Assembly (NCBI RefSeq): GCF_900110275.1
Contig: NZ_FODC01000006.1
Span: 1-64,000, forward strand
Reading direction: 5' to 3'
DNA: 64,000 bases
DNA from: Duganella sp. CF517
GTDB lineage: Bacteria; Pseudomonadota; Gammaproteobacteria; Burkholderiales; Burkholderiaceae_D
Shown here: positions 62,215 to 64,000 of the stretch, piece after piece
Layout: each line of letters starts with the position of its first letter
How positions within the stretch are numbered: the first letter of the stretch is position 1
Program-made: the position numbers and the translations under genes
Notes under the pieces: generated by a model
What the model was told of the DNA's origin: nothing
The model's database searches: none
Seen by the model: the letters and a program-made list of their open reading frames with translations, nothing else

Positions 62215-64000
62215 TTATATTTCCACTTGGGTGCCAAGTTCGATCACGCGGTTCGGTGGAATCTGGTAGTAGTCGGCCGCGCCGCGGGCGTTGCGCGACA
62301 TCGTCACGAACAAATGTTCGCGCCATGGCGCCATGCCGTGGCCGGGGGTCGAGATGACCGTCTGGCGCGCGATGAAGAACGACGTTTCCATCATCTCGAA
62401 CGGCAGGCCAAGACACTCGCACTGCGCCAGCACCTTCGGAATATCCGGTTCATCCTTGAAACCGTAGAACACATTGACCTGGTAGCACTGGTGTCCGAGG
62501 TCGATCACCTTGACCTGCTCGTCCTCCGGCACCCACGGTTCCTCGACGATGTGCACGGTGAAGAACACCACGCGCTCGTGCAGCACCTTGTTGTGCGACA
62601 GGTTGTGCAGCAGCGCGTGCGGCACGCCGTCGCTTTCGCCGCGCAGGAAAATGGCGGTGCCGTAGACGCGCGCGGGCGGCGCCACGAACAGCGACGACAG
62701 GAACTCCTCGAGCGGAATGGCGTGCTTTTGCAGATTCTTGAACACCAGCTCGCGCCCGCGCTTCCAGGTCATCATAATGGTGAACAGGATGATCGCCAGC
62801 AGCAGCGGGAACCAGCCGCCGTGGAACAGCTTGAGCGTGCTGGCCGAGAACAGCAGGATGTCGATGATGATGAAGAAACCGGTGGCGCTAAAGCACAGCC
62901 ACAGCGGCAGGTGCCAGCGGTAGCGGATCACGAAGAAGGTCAACACGGTGGTGCACAGCATGGTGGCCGTGACCGCGATGCCGTAGGCGCCGGCCAGTTT
63001 GTCCGACGAGCCGAAGCCGATCACCGCCATCAGCACCACCACCAGCTGCAGCCAGTTGACCGCCGGGATGTAGACCTGGCCGATCTCGGTGGCCGAGGTG
63101 TGCAGGATGCGCATGCGCGGCAGCAGGCCCAGGGCGATGGCCTGCTTGGTCATCGAGAAGGTGCCGGAAATGGTCGCCTGCGAGGCGATCACCGCCGCCA
63201 TCGTCGACAGCACCACCAGCGGGTAGACGCTCCATGAGCCCAACTGGTTGAAGAACGGATTGGACACCGCCTCCGGGTGCGTCAGCAGCAGCGCGCCCTG
63301 GCCCAGGTAGTTCAGCGCCAGCGCCGGGAACACGATCAGGAACCAGGCGGCGCGGATCGGCTTTTTGCCGAAGTGGCCCATGTCGGCGTACAGCGCCTCG
63401 GCGCCGGTGAAGGCCAGCACCACCGCGCCGAGCGCGACGAAGGCGATCATGCGGTTCTCCAGCATGAAGTAGAAGGCGTTCATCGGATTGAGCGCGTACA
63501 GGATCTGCGGCGCGGCGACGATGTTGATCACGCCCATGGCGGCCAGCGCCGCGAACCAGACCACCATGATCGGCCCGAACCAGCGGCCGATGCCGGCCGT
63601 GCCCTGGCTTTGCAGCGCGTACAGCGACACCAGCACGATGATCGACAGCGGCACGATGTACTGCTCCAGGCCCGGCGCGGCCACTTCCAGGCCCTCGATC
63701 GCGCCCAGCACCGAGATCGCCGGCGTGATGACGCTGTCGCCGTAGAACATGGTGGCGCCGAACACGCCCACCAGCATCAGCGGAAAGTGCCAGCGCGGCG
63801 CCGCCTTGGTGACGGAGTTCAGCGCCAGCGCCATCAGCGCCATGATGCCGCCCTCGCCGCGGTTGTCCGCGCGCAGCACCAAGGTGACGTATTTGAGCGA
63901 GACAATCATCGTCAGGCCCCAGAAAATCAGCGAGATGATGCCTTGCAGGTTGAATTCGTTGAGCACCAGCCCGTGGTCGGGGTCGAAGATGGTTTTGAGG
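62215..64000 (-). CDS. kup: Kup potassium transporter, 5' end outside window
   Basis: 595 codons to the window edge, lacking only the first part (family about 620-630). About 12 membrane helices with SLIFWGLTMIVSLKYVTLVL, ADNRGEGGIMALMALAL, FYGDSVITPAISVLGAIEGL (each in part) and a soluble C-terminal domain (ending VIELGTQVEI). K+/H+ symport. The frame continues upstream of 63966 as TIFDPDHGLVLNEF, matching family N-termini, so a start within the window would be wrong. Confidence 0.93.
   Translation of the reverse strand, partial: LKTIFDPDHGLVLNEFNLQGIISLIFWGLTMIVSLKYVTLVLRADNRGEGGIMALMALALNSVTKAAPRWHFPLMLVGVFGATMFYGDSVITPAISVLGAIEGLEVAAPGLEQYIVPLSIIVLVSLYALQSQGTAGIGRWFGPIMVVWFAALAAMGVINIVAAPQILYALNPMNAFYFMLENRMIAFVALGAVVLAFTGAEALYADMGHFGKKPIRAAWFLIVFPALALNYLGQGALLLTHPEAVSNPFFNQLGSWSVYPLVVLSTMAAVIASQATISGTFSMTKQAIALGLLPRMRILHTSATEIGQVYIPAVNWLQLVVVLMAVIGFGSSDKLAGAYGIAVTATMLCTTVLTFFVIRYRWHLPLWLCFSATGFFIIIDILLFSASTLKLFHGGWFPLLLAIILFTIMMTWKRGRELVFKNLQKHAIPLEEFLSSLFVAPPARVYGTAIFLRGESDGVPHALLHNLSHNKVLHERVVFFTVHIVEEPWVPEDEQVKVIDLGHQCYQVNVFYGFKDEPDIPKVLAQCECLGLPFEMMETSFFIARQTVISTPGHGMAPWREHLFVTMSRNARGAADYYQIPPNRVIELGTQVEI

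Overview
The window is about 64 kb of a high-GC betaproteobacterial chromosome. It most resembles the Oxalobacteraceae (Massilia, Duganella, Janthinobacterium). The evidence for this is the hemA-prfA-prmC order, PHB synthesis genes (phaA, phaB), minCDE, a subclass B3 metallo-beta-lactamase of the Janthinobacterium kind, two sigma-54 regulated systems and many periplasmic proteins. The placement comes from recognising protein families; no search was run. Nearly everything is chromosomal and codon-typical. The exception is the first 1.2 kb, which is AT-richer and looks like a small accessory patch beside a tRNA gene.

Layout. 1-1315: a frameshifted Tae4-type T6SS amidase effector, a small two-helix membrane protein (candidate immunity protein), decayed DNA and tRNA-Arg(CCG). 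1519-7939: a membrane-anchored cytochrome c, a DctB/DctD-like two-component pair, and an NMT1/SsuABC-type ABC importer. The importer has a sigma-54 promoter and tandem upstream dyads. 8195-16933: a lipoprotein, a LivK-type binding protein, two tandem M13 (PepO) peptidases, a Spy/CpxP-like protein behind a terminator hairpin, and a CtpA protease. 17108-30852: a KAS III, a KefC/YbaL antiporter, FadH, an SRPBCC protein, two small unknown proteins, prolyl aminopeptidase, phaB and phaA, then a divergent metR-like/metE pair. 31149-41406: minCDE, an orphan response regulator, hemA, prfA, dsbB-prmC, gshA and an acetylpolyamine-amidohydrolase-like enzyme. 41417-47162: a serine hydrolase and a Fur-box-controlled siderophore receptor with a flavin reductase. 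47171-50270: a three-gene beta-lactam cluster (blaI, a blaR1 fused to an OXA-like domain, and a B3 beta-lactamase). 50304-51450: ohr with several upstream dyads, and elaA. 51472-61149: an NtrC-type two-component system divergent from a MacB-like efflux operon (adaptor, ATPase, two FtsX-type permeases), again with a sigma-54 promoter and paired dyads. 61216-64000: a double-FKBP lipoprotein and the kup potassium transporter, which runs off the window.

The strongest leads are four. First, the two sigma-54 circuits, each with a near-consensus -24/-12 element and paired dyads beside a cognate-looking activator. Second, the BlaR1-OXA fusion in which the catalytic lysine of the STFK motif is asparagine. 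Third, the effector whose catalytic Cys and His halves lie in different frames. Fourth, a terminator immediately upstream of the Spy-like gene. I found no CRISPR array, transposase, integrase or prophage.
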